Assembly: GCA_012845835.1 (NCBI GenBank)
Contig: JABAKD010000025.1
Span: 6,520,319 to 6,584,318, forward strand
Origin: Undaria pinnatifida
Lineage: Eukaryota > Sar > Phaeophyceae > Laminariales > Alariaceae
DNA length: 64,000 nt
Direction of reading: 5' to 3'
This document shows, one piece after another, positions 1-12,700 of the stretch. The notes beneath the pieces are model-generated. The model did not search any database, was not told the DNA's origin, and saw nothing but the letters and a program-made list of their open reading frames with translations. The translations under genes were made by a program, and so were the position numbers. Numbering within the stretch: the stretch's first letter is position 1; every line of letters starts with the position of its first letter.

Positions 1-240
1 CAGATTTTGTCCCCCTCAGGAGAGGGTTTTATGGTTTCCGCGCACAGACCGACTAACATCACCCTATTGACCCTGATAAGCTACAGTGCTGTAGTGCCAA
101 GGGGAGTCGCCGACGTTTTCACTTAATGAGGACACACAACCCGTAACACGCGCGATCGGAGTATCCCACACATCTCGCAAATATGAGGTTCTACAAAATC
201 TTCGATCTCACGGCTGGAGTGTATTTATTTTTATTATATA
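1..240 (+). repeat. TR-A dispersed terminal repeat, copy 1 (cut by window edge)
   Basis: First visible copy of a roughly 240-bp family here called TR-A. Recognisable blocks are TCCGCGCACAGAC, CACCCT.TTGACCCTGATA, GGGGAGTCGCCGAC, ACGCGCGATCGGAGTATC and a terminal GGCTGGAGTGTAT followed by AT-rich DNA. The same blocks recur at 1934-2174 and, in one or other strand, at 11312, 30961, 38112, 47827 and 51111. This copy begins inside the unit, so its C-rich inner part lies outside the window. No coding capacity is seen. It resembles the outer end of the fold-back structures described further on. Confidence 0.85.
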
Positions 241-1740
241 ATGTAACATGGGCCCCTTCGTAAAAAATCTGAATTCCGGCTCTATAGGATAACGTCTTTA
301 CTCTTGCCGAGCCATGGAGCACAAGTTCTTTCTTTCATCGATGGAAATTCCAGCTTCCTGATGGACGCAAGTCCTGGGGCGATGCCATCTACTGGAAGTA
401 ATCGGAGGTTTAGGTCATAGGCCGCGGGTATAGGATACACATTTTCCATATTTTTTGGTAAAATTTCTAGCCAACATTTTCCAAAGCACTTTTTTTCCCT
501 ATGTACGCCAGGGCCAATGATTGTGTGTGCTTACTGGCCACCGTGACCCAATGATGGTACCGTTCTCAGGAAGAAGAAAAACGCGTAAGCTTTACGCTGG
601 TGGGAATCCCGAGGTCATATGGGTCGAAAAAGGTGAGCTCGTTTTAATAATCTAAGTGGACGTATCGATACATCAGGAAGAAGCCCCTCTGCTATATTTT
701 GATCTTCCGGGCGTGCACATGACTGCTGTATTATTCCCGGAATTGGATACCGGCTAACATGCTCCGTTGGGTCACGATTCGTTCGGTCGGCATTATTCGA
801 AAGTTGTAGTGTGTTGTGAAAATACCTCGGAAGACCTTGAGAAGACCGGTCGTTACCTGTGTCACCGGGTATTGGCACGATTCGACATGTTCAGGAAGGC
901 GTTCTTGTTGAACGATGAAACAAACCCCGGCGGTCTCGATCCGGGAAATTATTATCACGGTCTTCCTCCGGCGCATGACATGAAACTACGATTTCCTGTG
1001 GAAAACATACATTTGAAGGTAACGTCAGCAACCTAATGGATATGCTGACCTGCAACGAGGTGAAACTCTCTCTCCCCAGCTAGTCATATATTTCCAAAGT
1101 CACCCTTGAGGATGGGGTTGACTTCATGTCCGCGTGGGGTCGCCTCAAGTCGAAAAGGGAAAGGAAGACAGGCATTCCAATGATATTCGATGTACCGTAG
1201 TTTGAGCTGCAGCAACGATTTTACTCCTCCTGCTGTGTGCTTGGTATACCTGGTTTGAGGTCCAACGATGGTTATACAACGATAAGTATCGAGGCTCTGA
1301 CTAACTGTGTGGTCGTAAAGCTGAAGATGTGGCACCGAAATATCTGTGAATATCACTTGTGACGTGAAACAAGAAAAAGAGAAGACCTTTTACGCCACCT
1401 CAACCGCAGTTGTATTTAGTCTATCTATAAATGTGATTAGGGAAGCGGAAAAGATGACTTGGCCCAAGTAGTCTTCTTGTATTAGGATAGGATTAACATC
1501 AAGAACTGACCCAAACGCTAGTTTAGCCCCTAGCGCAAACTCCAAACCGAGTCCTACAGCAGTAACTCTAACCGTACCCAGAATACTTTGTACGGGTGAA
1601 GGAGGAAACCGACGTTTTTATGCTTTTTTATGTTGGTCGACCAAACAGTCCTGTATAATAATGAAGTTCCTTGCAATATTCCCTGCGACTCTTTGTGATA
1701 TTTATGGTGGTAAGCTGGTTACATCTTGAAGTCTAAGCTT
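241..1740. other. Intergenic stretch without recognisable gene
   Basis: Both strands carry only short ORFs (under about 90 codons) with no recognisable domain, no consistent splice-linked reading frame that I could find, and no clear repeat. The end of the interval becomes AT-rich (TATATATA around 1743) just before the next TR-A copy. An unrecognised exon cannot be excluded. Confidence 0.4.
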
Positions 1741-2174
1741 TTATATATATAGTTTATATAATAAACTTTCCACGCACAAATTGAGCTGCACCACCCGTCC
1801 CCCTCCCGTCTCCCCCCCACCCCCGCTCCATTTTTGTCAAAACCAGACCCCCATGTCCTTGAAAACTCCGCCCTCCCCGTCACCGGTTATTCGACTTACA
1901 GGATTCACTATATAAACTGATGCTCTTCCTTTCACAGCTGTCAGATTTCGTCCCCCTCAGAAACGGCTTTTATAGCTTCCGCGCACAGGCTGACGAAGAT
2001 CACCCTGTTGACCCTGACAGCTACACTGCTTGCAGTTGCAAGGGGTGTCGCCGACCTATATCCAGACACACAACCCGTAATACGCGCGATCGGAGTATCA
2101 CACACATCTTGCAAAGATGAGTTTCCACAAAATATTCGATCTCACAGGTGCAATGTTTTCTATTGTTTTATAAC
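1741..2174 (+). repeat. TR-A copy 2 with C-rich subunit
   Basis: Contains a diverged TATAGTTT..CCACGCACAAATTGA subunit, a C-rich spacer (about 1797-1825), then the full TR-A unit starting near 1934 (CAGCTGTCAGATTTCGTCCCCCTCAG) and ending in the AT-rich tail near 2174. The order subunit, C tract, TR-A matches the right arm of the large fold-back at 47640-48070. This is therefore probably the right end of a truncated element of the same kind. Small ORFs crossing it are by-products of the repeat. Confidence 0.8.
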
Positions 2175-3129
2175 ATACGCAGACGGGAAGCGACAAACCG
2201 AGTTTCCTCGCGTATGGTATATCTCTTCAGCTACTCGCAGGATAACGCCACACTAAGCGTACTCAGGGTGGTGACTACGAATCAAAGAGGACCGTTAAGT
2301 ACGTATTGCAATATATGTAAGTTTGACTGTTGCGTTGGACGTGCTGTTGTTTTCGTTGTCGTGGTTCGACATTCCGATGCTTGGCACCAGCAACACGCAA
2401 TGCGCCGTGACTACCGGCGCAACGGTGAGGGCTTGGAGCACGGCTGCCGTTGTACCCCTGCTGCTCTACTCCTGCTGTAACTGCTGTATTCTGTACTTGC
2501 GGCTGCGTGTCTGCGCGGCTGAATGTGCGAAAAATTTGCGCCGCCTTTCTTGACTGTGTTATTCTCCATTGACAGCACACACCCCACAAGTACCTATACA
2601 GAAGCGCACACGCGTACACACAGGAACACTTTTGGTGGCTTTCACAAACAAGTGCCGCTGCGTCTGCTGCTACGTCGGAACAAACAGCATATCATAGAGG
2701 GCAGAACACTTGGGCTGATTATGGTGTACGGTGAGCGGGAAGAAAGCAGAACGAAGCCTAAAGTCTACTGCGAGCGGGGAGCGGACTTTTAAATATATTA
2801 TTTAAGAGTTTTTCATGTGCCGACTAGGCTTGAACCACGAGGTGAAAGGCAAGCCCTAGAAACCTTGAGCCAACCCAGCGACGTTGGATGCTCAGACGCA
2901 CGGTCAAAGAGCTCGGCCGGGATCGAGACATGCGTCGTTATGTGCCGGTGGGTGGCTTGCTTGCCCCGCAGCCGAAAGTGTCAGATAACACCCTCGGCCG
3001 CCGGAGATCAGCAAGCCCGAGCGAAGAGTGCATCTCTTTATATGTATACATGTATCATGTTTTTGGCGATGCGTTATGGTACTTCCGCGGAAGGCAGGTA
3101 AGCACCACATCCTGGACAACAACAGGTTC
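2175..3129. other. Unassigned stretch with a weak tRNA-like segment
   Basis: No gene recognised. On the minus strand at 2818-2879 there is a B-box-like GGTTCAAGCC with a GGCTCAAGG A-box-like segment upstream and a mostly pairing 7-bp acceptor-like stem. The segment is only about 62 nt and the anticodon arm does not fold cleanly, so it is at best a tRNA-derived repeat or pseudogene rather than a functional tRNA. Confidence 0.3.
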
Positions 3130-5170
3130 CATGTCAATAGGCAATCGATAGGATCCTATCCCGATAGAAGGAGACCTCTAGTATTGCCCGCGATACGAAT
3201 CGATGGGTACTTTTCCTAGCTCATTGGGGCCAAGCATGGGGGTATCGACTGGCATCTTCAATGATCTCTACTCCTTGCCCAATAGTCTATTTTACCTACA
3301 TGTCTAGTCTAAAGATTTTGATACAACGAATAGGCATCGTCGATAGTTTTTTTTAGGACGGTATTGTTTGGGCGGTATGATATTGGAGCTTATAGACGGA
3401 ACCTATTAGTCTTTCCGATAGGTATCGATATACATTCAACCTGTTGTTTCGGGAGGTAGGTATCGATAAACTTTTCACCATTCCATTGTTTCCGACGATA
3501 GGTATTGGCAGGCATTTCATCATTATATCGTTTCGGACTGATAGGTATCGATGCTTGGACCTTTCGCCATGTTATTGTTTCAGCCTTGCAGAGCAAAGGC
3601 GCTCGAAGACAGCCCGTCTACAGTAGGTACAATAAACTCTAGTCGATATTCATCATCCACGCCGCACGACCCTCCAGCCCAGCGGAGAATCGCCGTAAGG
3701 GCGCTGTCTCTCCCTGTTGCGCCCTAAGAAGCTCAAGGTGGATGGTCTCAACAACAAGGTGGTGATTACTATTTATTTGTTATCGGTGCGAAGCTCAAGC
3801 CGGCAATGTTTAAGAGCGACATGTTTGTGAGCGGTTTTGTTCCTTCTCCCACCCTTGACAATACCGTATCGGATTGGCTTTTGGGCCAACAACAGATCCG
3901 CATCTATGAGGATCGATACCTATCGGGGGGCACAATAGCTCGGCTTTGGGGTTTATCGATAATAATTGTAAGCGACAATAGGGTTATAGCAGGGGCCACA
4001 TTAGCCTATTGTGCGACCGATATGCTCACGAAGGTGTAGACTATATAGCTAGGTGTCTTGGGCATCAAAACAATTTGACAATTACTCCCAACCGTCTATC
4101 GTTCGAACAATACTTTTTTATCACCACCAATCAATGCCTGAGCTATTGGATAAAGCGATAGGTGTGCGATGATATCGATCGATACCTGTTGCTCAATGTA
4201 ATAGGTTTGCAAGGGTGTCGAGCGGTGTCTATGGCCCAACTTCATAGGTTCTCAAGGGTATCGATCGATATCTAACAATAATATAGTATAATGATATGTT
4301 TGATGCCATCGTGCTGCTCAGAATATACGGATAAGCACTGTATACCCCAGACTATTGTGTAACTGAATAATAATGTCTTGTGGGTGATGGTAAAATAATA
4401 TGTGCCTTGACCTACTTACTGCCTTTTGTTTCAAAACAGCATAGTTACGATAACACCTGATATTAAAACAAGTTTTAATGAATCGGTAGGCTTGTGAGTA
4501 TTTTAATCGATATGTAAGGAAATGAAGCAGTAGAAAAAGTTTGAAGATGAGGGGAAATGAAATAGGGAAATGGTTGGCACAAGGTACCGCTGTTTTATGG
4601 CGGGATTTTTCGACTTCATAGATGATGCTAAGCTGCTTTATTTAAGGAAATATTGTCGATTTACACCGGAACGGCACACACACGCTGTATTGTCGGAGGT
4701 CAACGACAATAATCATACCTATCGATAATATTCAATTAATCGATATTCGATGCACCACATTGTGGACAGACCAACAGGCGTACTCAACACGTGGTAGACT
4801 ACCGTGCGGGGCTTTACACCTACTGCTCATAGTAACAGCTAACCGTCGACAATTTCACATATAATATCTCTTGTTCAAAACAATATGTATCGATCGAGAC
4901 TTTCGCGTACCTATTGGTCGCGGTATTAATAGGTGCCGATCGACTGTGTGACACACCTTTTGTAAAAGCAATAGCCTATTGTGGCGATTTATCATAACCT
5001 ACTTGTCGAAGAAACATATTTCGGATTCACACGCCTATGTTGAAAACATTAGCCTACTGTAGTACCATTTTTTTTGGGCCCATTGGTCCAAGCAATGGGT
5101 ATCGATCGACAAATCTGCATACCAACCGAAGGTGTCAGTATGTATCGTTAAGGAACACCCCAACCTATTG
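3130..5170. repeat. Cluster of CGATCG / GGTATCGATACC palindromic words
   Basis: The words GATAGGTATCGAT, ATCGATCGATACC and close variants recur in both orientations, for example near 3421, 3459, 3501, 3544, 3913, 4175, 4258, 4720, 4888 and 5099. The first four are spaced about 38-43 bp apart, suggesting a decayed tandem array. The rest are scattered through AT-rich DNA. Because the core is self-complementary, the array reads alike on both strands. No coding region is supported here. Confidence 0.6.
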
Positions 5171-5766
5171 ACATTCAATAGGCATATTCAATGGGCTATT
5201 GTCTGGGGTGTGATAAATACTCGTGTTAACGGGTTATGGGATAATTCGGACGTTTTGGTATATAATATCTAGGAAGGTGTTCACGTTCAAATAATAAAGC
5301 ACATAACCTGGCCGTCTCGCCTCAGGGAATCAGTCTTCACCCGGGACGTGATCTGAACAAAGCTACTCTTCGACTGTCTCTAGGCAACGAACACACGTAC
5401 GTAGCCCCGGGAACCTACTGAAAAAACTGACCTGCACATGGGTATTTTGTCTCCCCGATCCAAACTCATTACAAGTGGCATCGTCGGCACAGCCTTGTGA
5501 GCGTTTGGGTTTGGGGATCGACCCTCGCCATCCGACAACAATACACCTTTACGACTTTCCCCGCGTCGAACTCGAACAATATCTCTCGGTTATGGTCATG
5601 AACTGGAACGGCGTGAATATTGACACAAGTCCGCCCGTACATCCGGTCGACCTGCCATCCCGCGAGTCAGGGGGGGCAGAGCGTTACAATACTTGGTTTG
5701 GATAGGAAAACAATTCACAAAAATGGCGTGGGTTGTGGGACTTTTGTACAAACAGCTGTACAAAAT

Positions 5767-6068
5767 TACGGCATAGGCTTGAAGTTACTTGATATCAGTG
5801 GCAAATCGGGTTTGGGCGTATCAGCTGCCTCTGAATCGACAAAGCAACTCTCTCTGATTTTCGACAATCTCAATCTAACGTTCTATAACTATGTATGACA
5901 GTACCTGGCGCCGGCTGATCTAGGAAAAAAAAAAGTACGGTATAGGCTTGAAGTTACTTGATTTCAGTGGCAAATCGGTTGTGGGCGTACCATCTGCCTC
6001 AAAATCGACGAAACAACTCTGTCTGACTTTCGATCATCTCAGCCTAATGTTCTATAACCATGTATAAC
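5767..6068. repeat. Tandem duplication, about 169-bp period; second copy interrupted
   Basis: Copy 1 (5767-5934) and copy 2 (from 5936) share GGCTTGAAGTTACTTGAT, CAGTGGCAAATCGG, TCGACAAAGCAACTC and TTCTATAACTATGTAT. Copy 1 then continues into ACAGTACCTGGCGCCGGCTGAT. In copy 2 that continuation appears only at 6825-6850, after a 756-bp insertion. The reading frame over 5620-5898 shows no known domain, so the duplicated unit is treated as non-coding. Confidence 0.8.
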
Positions 6069-6824
6069 TTTAATATTTTTATTTATTTATTTATTTTGTC
6101 TTGGTTTCTTTCGTTGTTTCTCTCTTTTACAAGGTATTTTGGTTTAATGAGAAGAACACAAAGGGGGGAGGGGGGGAAACAGGAGGAGTAGAAGGAAAGC
6201 CGTCCAAGGGAATGGGGGCAGGGGGGGCAACAGGAGGAATAGAAGGGAGACCGCGGTGGACGAAGGCAGGAAGGAGATGGCAGACAGGGTAGCAAGGTAC
6301 CAGGCCGACTAGTAGGTACATAGCACTTTTCGTCTTTTTCTGGGGTATTTTTTTTCCCCTTTGTTCCCTCCTTGCGTGTCCAGGTTTTTGGCTCGTGTTC
6401 GGATTATCTTATTTTGGTTTTACTTTCCTTTATTTTATTTCATTTTATTATGTTTCTTTTCCGAGCTTTGGCTCTCCTTTCTGGTTGGGTTGTTTCTTCG
6501 ATTTCCCCTTCATTTTGTTTGTTTCATTTTTGTTTTATTTTTATCTTTGTTTTTATTTGTTTTCTTATTATTTTTTTGTTTCTGTTTTTGTTTTTGTTTT
6601 TGTTTATTTCGTATTTCTCTCTTCCAATGTATTTCTGTTGCTGACGTATGTATGTTGTGCCTGTCGTACCCAGTACTAGGGCATGACATTGCGTTGTCGA
6701 ATGCATTACGATGCATTATCTCTGTGTCGTAGCTTGTGACCACAGAGCTGATCTTTCTAGGGTGAAGAATCAGTATGTCGACGAGTAGAAGAACGGTTTA
6801 ATGTGAAGAACACACACACATAAC
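6069..6824 (-). mobile_element. Insertion (retroposon-like) splitting the tandem duplication
   Basis: The tandem unit is interrupted exactly here. ATAAC occurs at 6064-6068 and again at 6820-6824, consistent with a 5-bp target-site duplication. The left edge is T-rich (TATTTATTTATTTATTT), which on the minus strand would be an A-rich 3' tail, suggesting a retroposed sequence in minus orientation. Inside are purine-rich decayed repeats (GGAGGARTAGAAGG at about 6181 and 6231), a long T-rich tract (6400-6620), and a near-repeat of GGTTTAATG.GAAGAACAC at both ends (about 6141 and 6797). No enzyme domain is recognised. Confidence 0.55.
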
Positions 6825-6850
6825 AGTATCTGGCGCCGGCTGATGTAATG

Positions 6851-9712
6851 GGGGAAAACATGTAGTAGGGTGAAGTTTTGGAGGGCTACAGCTGAAACCG
6901 TGGAATACCGACTTTGACACTATTGAGAAGAAAATATAACAAAATGGTCGGCCGATATCGATATGGATATCGACACCAACCATTGTCGTGCAAAATTCTG
7001 GAACGTTTCGATCATTTTCCATGTAAATACCAAAGGAAACTTCCACGGGCTGTTCTGTAACATGAAAATTTGGAGCTAGCGCTGGTGTGCGCCTCTGGGC
7101 GAAGCAGCGAGCTGATTATGACGATGTGATGAGCCATCCTGAGATAATCAGCATGTGACCTCTTCCGGTATAAATGATGAACGCTTCGTGCAACGACAAA
7201 CAAACCGCGAACAGATCAAGGAAAAACTGGACCGTTCCGCCTGTAACGAGAGGAGACGGTGTCAACGTCGTATGTGGTAGTCCCAACGTAAAAAAGTTTT
7301 AAACTTAGGGGTGGCGAAGTATCCACTTAAAAAAGAAGGACTTCTAAACTTGAGTCTTGACAATATAAGAGCGCTGAGAAGCGCTGCTTCCTTCCGGCAT
7401 CCGTCCGGAGTGGAGAATATCTTCAAGTTATTGTGAAAAGCGAACTAAAAACGGGGGCCTCTCAGGGCCTCTCAGGAAATATTTGGAAGTAGTTGAATAA
7501 CACGTAAGATATGTCATGTAACATGCACCAATCGAACTCACAACTGACGTCCTTGAAATAATTTAATAAAATAAGTTAGCCCTGTCGTCTCAGCGATCGA
7601 GAGACCTGATTTAGACCAGGTTTTGAGCCATCTTTGTGATAACTCGAGCTGAGGTCCACTTCTCGGCGCGCTGTTTCATGGGCGTGCCTCACTTTGCGGT
7701 CCCGTCGTTACTCTGCCGGGGGTCGCCTCGACCGTGCTCGCTTCGTTTTGTGACCGCCCCTGCAAAATCGTATTTTTTGCCAGATTCATGTCGCCAAATG
7801 TCAAGTGCGTAGTCGTACGCGTAGCAACACGAACTATCGACCTGAGGGCAATCGTACGACAGTGTAGCTAGAGATCTAGCCCCGACGATTGTTTATGATG
7901 AGCCGCGAATTTGAATCTCGGTGAATCCTTGTATTTTTTTCAGTAATTTTGTAAGTTCTTCGCTTTAGGGTTCAAGCGGCGATGTGTATATATATGTCCC
8001 GATCTCGCCTCTTTTGCATTTTTTTTTCTTTCTTTCTTTTTTTTTGGCCATGATGTGCCGGCTCAAAGCAAAGTGAAAAGGTGCTATTGTTTTACTCATT
8101 ATATGCATTATATACTAGAAATGATTCTTGCTGTTGCGAAGCTGCCGCAGCTGCCGCTCTGCTTCTTCTGTTGTTGAAATTTTACGTTTTGTGCGTGGAC
8201 TGCCGCTTTTGATGTTGTTCGTCACCATGTGCCGGATGACGCACTTTGTTGCTGTGGTGTTTTGCACCTTTTCGCAGTGTTTCTTTTTCACTGTTCAAAC
8301 AAAGTATATTTGAATGTCCACCCTTTGGCAATGCTGTTGCATGTGCAGCCTCGATTTGCTTACAGTCTTATACGTGAAATACCTGTTTATGCATTTTCGA
8401 ATATTACGGGTACGAGCGGAGCGAAAACCATCAGCAGCTCGCCGCGGGCGAAGGCCCTCTGATAATCTACGCGTTTTGTTGCAAAAAAGTTTCGACACGC
8501 CGTCAATGATTTCGGCCATTCGCACACCTAACGTTTGCCCAAATTACAATTTTTGAATATAATAATGTCATGTATTCTCCTCGTTTATGGCAGCCAGTAA
8601 GTCTTTAAGACAGCAACCGAGCGAAGTTCTGGTTGATTACACATTCAGTATTCACCGGGCTCAAAAATCCGCACTTTCAACGTGACCCAGCCTGAAGATG
8701 TACCGTGTACGGAGTCATTGCACTGACCTACCTACAACGATGCCCCGCGATGCTTGCTCGCGGAGGACAATACTTCCTTATAGCAAGATAAGCTACGGCT
8801 TGCTATTGTTTGTCCATCAGATGTAAACTCTCGTAACCCGCCCTCACGAGGTGTTGTGTCTAATCGCCGAAATCCGAACAGGAACCTGCCGAAACGTGGC
8901 AAAACTACAAGTTAACCGTTCGCTGGCCCATCGTTCGCTTCCCTTGCTTTCTGGACCGAGCATCTCGGTCCATGTGTGTGCTAGGCCCCCTGCAGGCCTC
9001 AAACGCTATGGCAAACCTGCTGTTCCGTCGACTCTTTGCCGATAATTTCTGTCGTCATGCTCGCGTGTTCGCCGTGGTCGCGGTATATCCGTAAAACGGC
9101 GAAGGCTGCTGTAGGGGGGAAGTTATGGTGATGTTATGATATGCCCCCATGTTCCCTTCCGGGTCTTAACCGCTATCATAGCACCACTGGCTTTGCACCT
9201 AGCTGTGCGACATAAGTTAAAGAGATTTTTCCGGCCCAGCGAATTTACCGTTTCATCTCGGATTCATATCTGCAAAATTGGAGCAACACAGCAAATCAAG
9301 TTCGCCAAGGAACAGGAGCATTAGTCACATCGGCAACCCTACGGCTGTTGAAAAAGCCGCCAAGACAAGAGTGACCTATCTACCGTAGCTACTGTAGTCA
9401 CGTCTTTCGAGCCGTTCCTGGAAGGATGTAGTTCACCCTCCATGTGACTCGCCGAACACCTCACGGCGCTTCGCGCTCAATGCAAGCAATGTCTGCCGAG
9501 TTGGTGAAAACCCGACGTTCTCCGTCCTGGTATAGTAGAGATGCGAGGGTCCACGCATATCCGACTACGCCCATGCATTAACTGAGTAACCCTCCCCCCC
9601 CCCCCCCCCGGTCGCTTTCGTAGCTTTGGTCGGACGTGTCGTGAAAGTGACGACAGCGATCTGACCGTGGCACCAGTTTCTGCTAGCTCCAAAATATTTG
9701 ACTGCAAGTAGT
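6851..9712. other. Unassigned 5' flank of the sulfotransferase gene
   Basis: No recognised protein or RNA gene. Short ORFs are all below about 82 codons and unrelated to known families by eye. Low-complexity points include CTTTCTTTCTTT near 8030 and a C11-C12 run at 9594-9609. The promoter and any 5' UTR of the downstream + strand gene should lie near the right end, but no convincing TATA or initiator element can be assigned. Confidence 0.35.
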
Positions 9713-12700
9713 ATGAGCATCACCATGTTACACCCCTCGTTTCTTCCGTTTATTGCCGAAGGTCAATCGAATGTACGAGGCACGGACGCACAAGTCGCCG
9801 GAGTATCCGACAGGGACTATTTAAACGGATTGGTGGAGGCCTCAGTAGCAAAGACGGTCAACCAGGTAATACGAATAATAAAAAGGACAAAATTGCCATT
9901 TGAAGTGTACGAAGGGAATTATTCGCTTCCTGGTCGTGATGAGACGTAAACCGAGCTGTGTGTTTCGTCGACACTATGTGTCCATGTCGTTTCGTGCGGC
10001 GTTGCACGTTAATTGCGGACGTCGTGTAGCATTCTGATAAACACCGTGCAGCTCCAGGCGTGCCGGATGCTGCTGGAGGGGCGCGCCGACATTTTTATGA
10101 CCCTTTACGCTTGAGGAGGTTTGTGCACCTCATTCGCACATTAAGAAAAACGTTGAGAAAAAATGAAAGTGTAGTTGAACCTGATGAAAATTATATGTAC
10201 TAGGCATATACCAAGCAATAAAACTGATAAACAAGAGCGTTATCCAGACAATATTTTAGATTAAAAGCAGCGGGAGGGGTTTACTCTACTTTAGGCCTTT
10301 TTGGTGCAGTGGCTCTGGGTCTTTCGCGCGAGTGAACCCCCTGTTCCTTGCGGTCGCAGGCTTTCGTGCTGCTTTATATTTTTCGGATGAATCCCTAACG
10401 TGATGGTCAGCTACGCAGCGCCAAACTGATCACACTAGCGTGTTTTTGTCGGTAAGGTATAAAGTGACTCGCGCGAGTATGATAGTATGATAGTATGATG
10501 GTACGGTAGTATGATAGCATGATGGTATGATAATATTATTGTATGATACTATGATGGTATGATGGTATGATGGTACGGTAGTATGATGGTATGATGGTAT
10601 GATAGTATGATGGTATGATAGTATGATGGTATGATAGTATGATGGTATGATAATATGATACTATGATAATATGATAGCTCAAAACCGGTAGTGACGAAGG
10701 GTATATCGTAACATCGTCGTAACATCATCATAATCCTCCCCCTCCCCGTAGCCCTGACTACCTTATGTAAAATTTGCTATAAATAAATCGCACTCGTAGC
10801 CTTCTTCTCGTGTGAAGGTGCAGGGTGTAGGTGTGTGTTGGTGACCAACATCATTGTATCGTGAGAACCGCGTAAATATGTTCAAGAAAAAAACACAAAC
10901 ACGCCTGCTGTGAGTTCGATAAGTTTAGGGTCTATACATAGTCATCTTCGCAGGCTGCATGATACGTCTAATATTGTGACTGTGTTGGAGGAGATAAATT
11001 ATAACACGACATGCTTAGAAATATGCGGAAGGAAGAGTTTGGTGAGTTTAAGTTTTACCTTTTCTTTCGAAATATATTTTGTTCACGCGGCCACTCAAGA
11101 CTGACCTTCTTTGCCCGCGTTTGGAACCCCAATCCATTTTAGACGGCTAACGTTGCATATGTCAAGACGCACAAGACGGGATCTTCGACTATGGCGTCAA
11201 TAATGTATCGCTACGCGAAACGACACGGCCTGGAGGTACGCCAAGCATTTGTCCTGGTGTTTCCACCGTATTACACGATCTGCTGAAATCAGATAAAATT
11301 TACTGCGGAACATATTATAAAAAATGAAAATACACTCCAGCTGTGAGATCGAAGATTTCGTCGAAACTCATCTTTACAAGCTGTGTGTGATACTCCGATC
11401 GCGCGTATTATGAGTTGTGTGTCCTCATTAAGGATATAAGTCGGCGACTCCCCTTACAACTACAGTGTAGCTATCAGGGTCAACAGGGTGATTTTAGTCA
11501 GTCTGTGCGCGGAAACTATAAAACTCGTTTCTGAGGGGGCATTGTGGTAATCGAGATCAATTATGTTTTGTAAAGACAGAGGGACGTACAGTTTCTGTTT
11601 TTTGGGGGGACGTATGATCCTCCGGAATGTTTTTACCCTAGTAGTAAGCATCCGAGCTACTGCAGCGCGACCCATGAACTCTGAAATGGTTGCTTGAGCA
11701 GGACTTTCAAACGGCCGGTATATATCAGCATACCGTCTTTGAGCCACTGGTCACGGTTAAATGATTTATAAAACTCTTTTCTTGACAGTGCAATGCCACT
11801 TCCTCTATCACCGGTCCATCTCCATAATCGTGAATGGGTCGTCTACCCTTCCTTTCTTCATTTCTGAATGCCGTTGTCGTGTTGCGAAATCGACGGAAAC
11901 CTTTATGTCCTTTGAACCAGATAGCGCAGCTCCAACATGCGAGAGTAGCCGATGTCGGGATGTTCGCTCGGAAGGTGAGGATCGAGCGTTTTCAGCGTAA
12001 ACAATCTCGATAGCCCTCCACCACAATGCCGCCATGTGATTCATCGCGTGCATGGGTTTGTGCTTAACTTCCTTTCCCTCGGTCCGCACGTTGTGCACTA
12101 TGACATATATAGCCCGTGCGCAACCTCAAACATATGGCAAGGCGACGGCGAGATCAACCACCGTTGCCTCACGAGCCACCCGGTAGGACGACTTGTAATC
12201 GCGCTGTTGTTAATCCGTACCATACGGTGCTTGCAATGAAGTAGCACCGCACCTGGTATACGTTGTTTCGCGGGGATCCCCACGCTTTCTGCTATACTCT
12301 ACTGTTGTTGTTGGAGATACCCCTAAAGACATGTACGTAGAGTGGAGACTCGCTACAACTAACGTACCGGATGCCTGAGAGGCTTTATGGGCGCTCGATG
12401 TAGTGCGGTGTAGCGACCCTGATTCGTCCCGCCAGTACGTGCGTTAACCTTTAGCCTGTGTGCGCACACATCGTGGGCAAGAAGGACGTAGAAAACACTA
12501 GCCTCGAGGGGGGTGCCTTATCCGCCTCATCAGTAGCCAGTTATGTAAGAGCGAAGCCACCGTGTAGACCAGGGACAGGGAGAAACTACAATGATACGAG
12601 TGCACCAAGATTGCATTTACTTGGTTAATGCCGTCATGCGTTCGGATCCGCGCGCATCATTCAAGTTTAAATTTAAGTCTGGGGGCGATCTATACCAACG

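Noticed and set aside
6361-6732. Phe/Leu-rich ORFs resembling a membrane protein
   Set aside because: They come from the T-rich part of an inserted retroposon-like sequence; three frames are open at once and show the same composition.
10481-10676. CRISPR-like array of short regular repeats
   Set aside because: Units of 8-10 bp without unique spacers; this is an ordinary intronic minisatellite in a eukaryotic gene.
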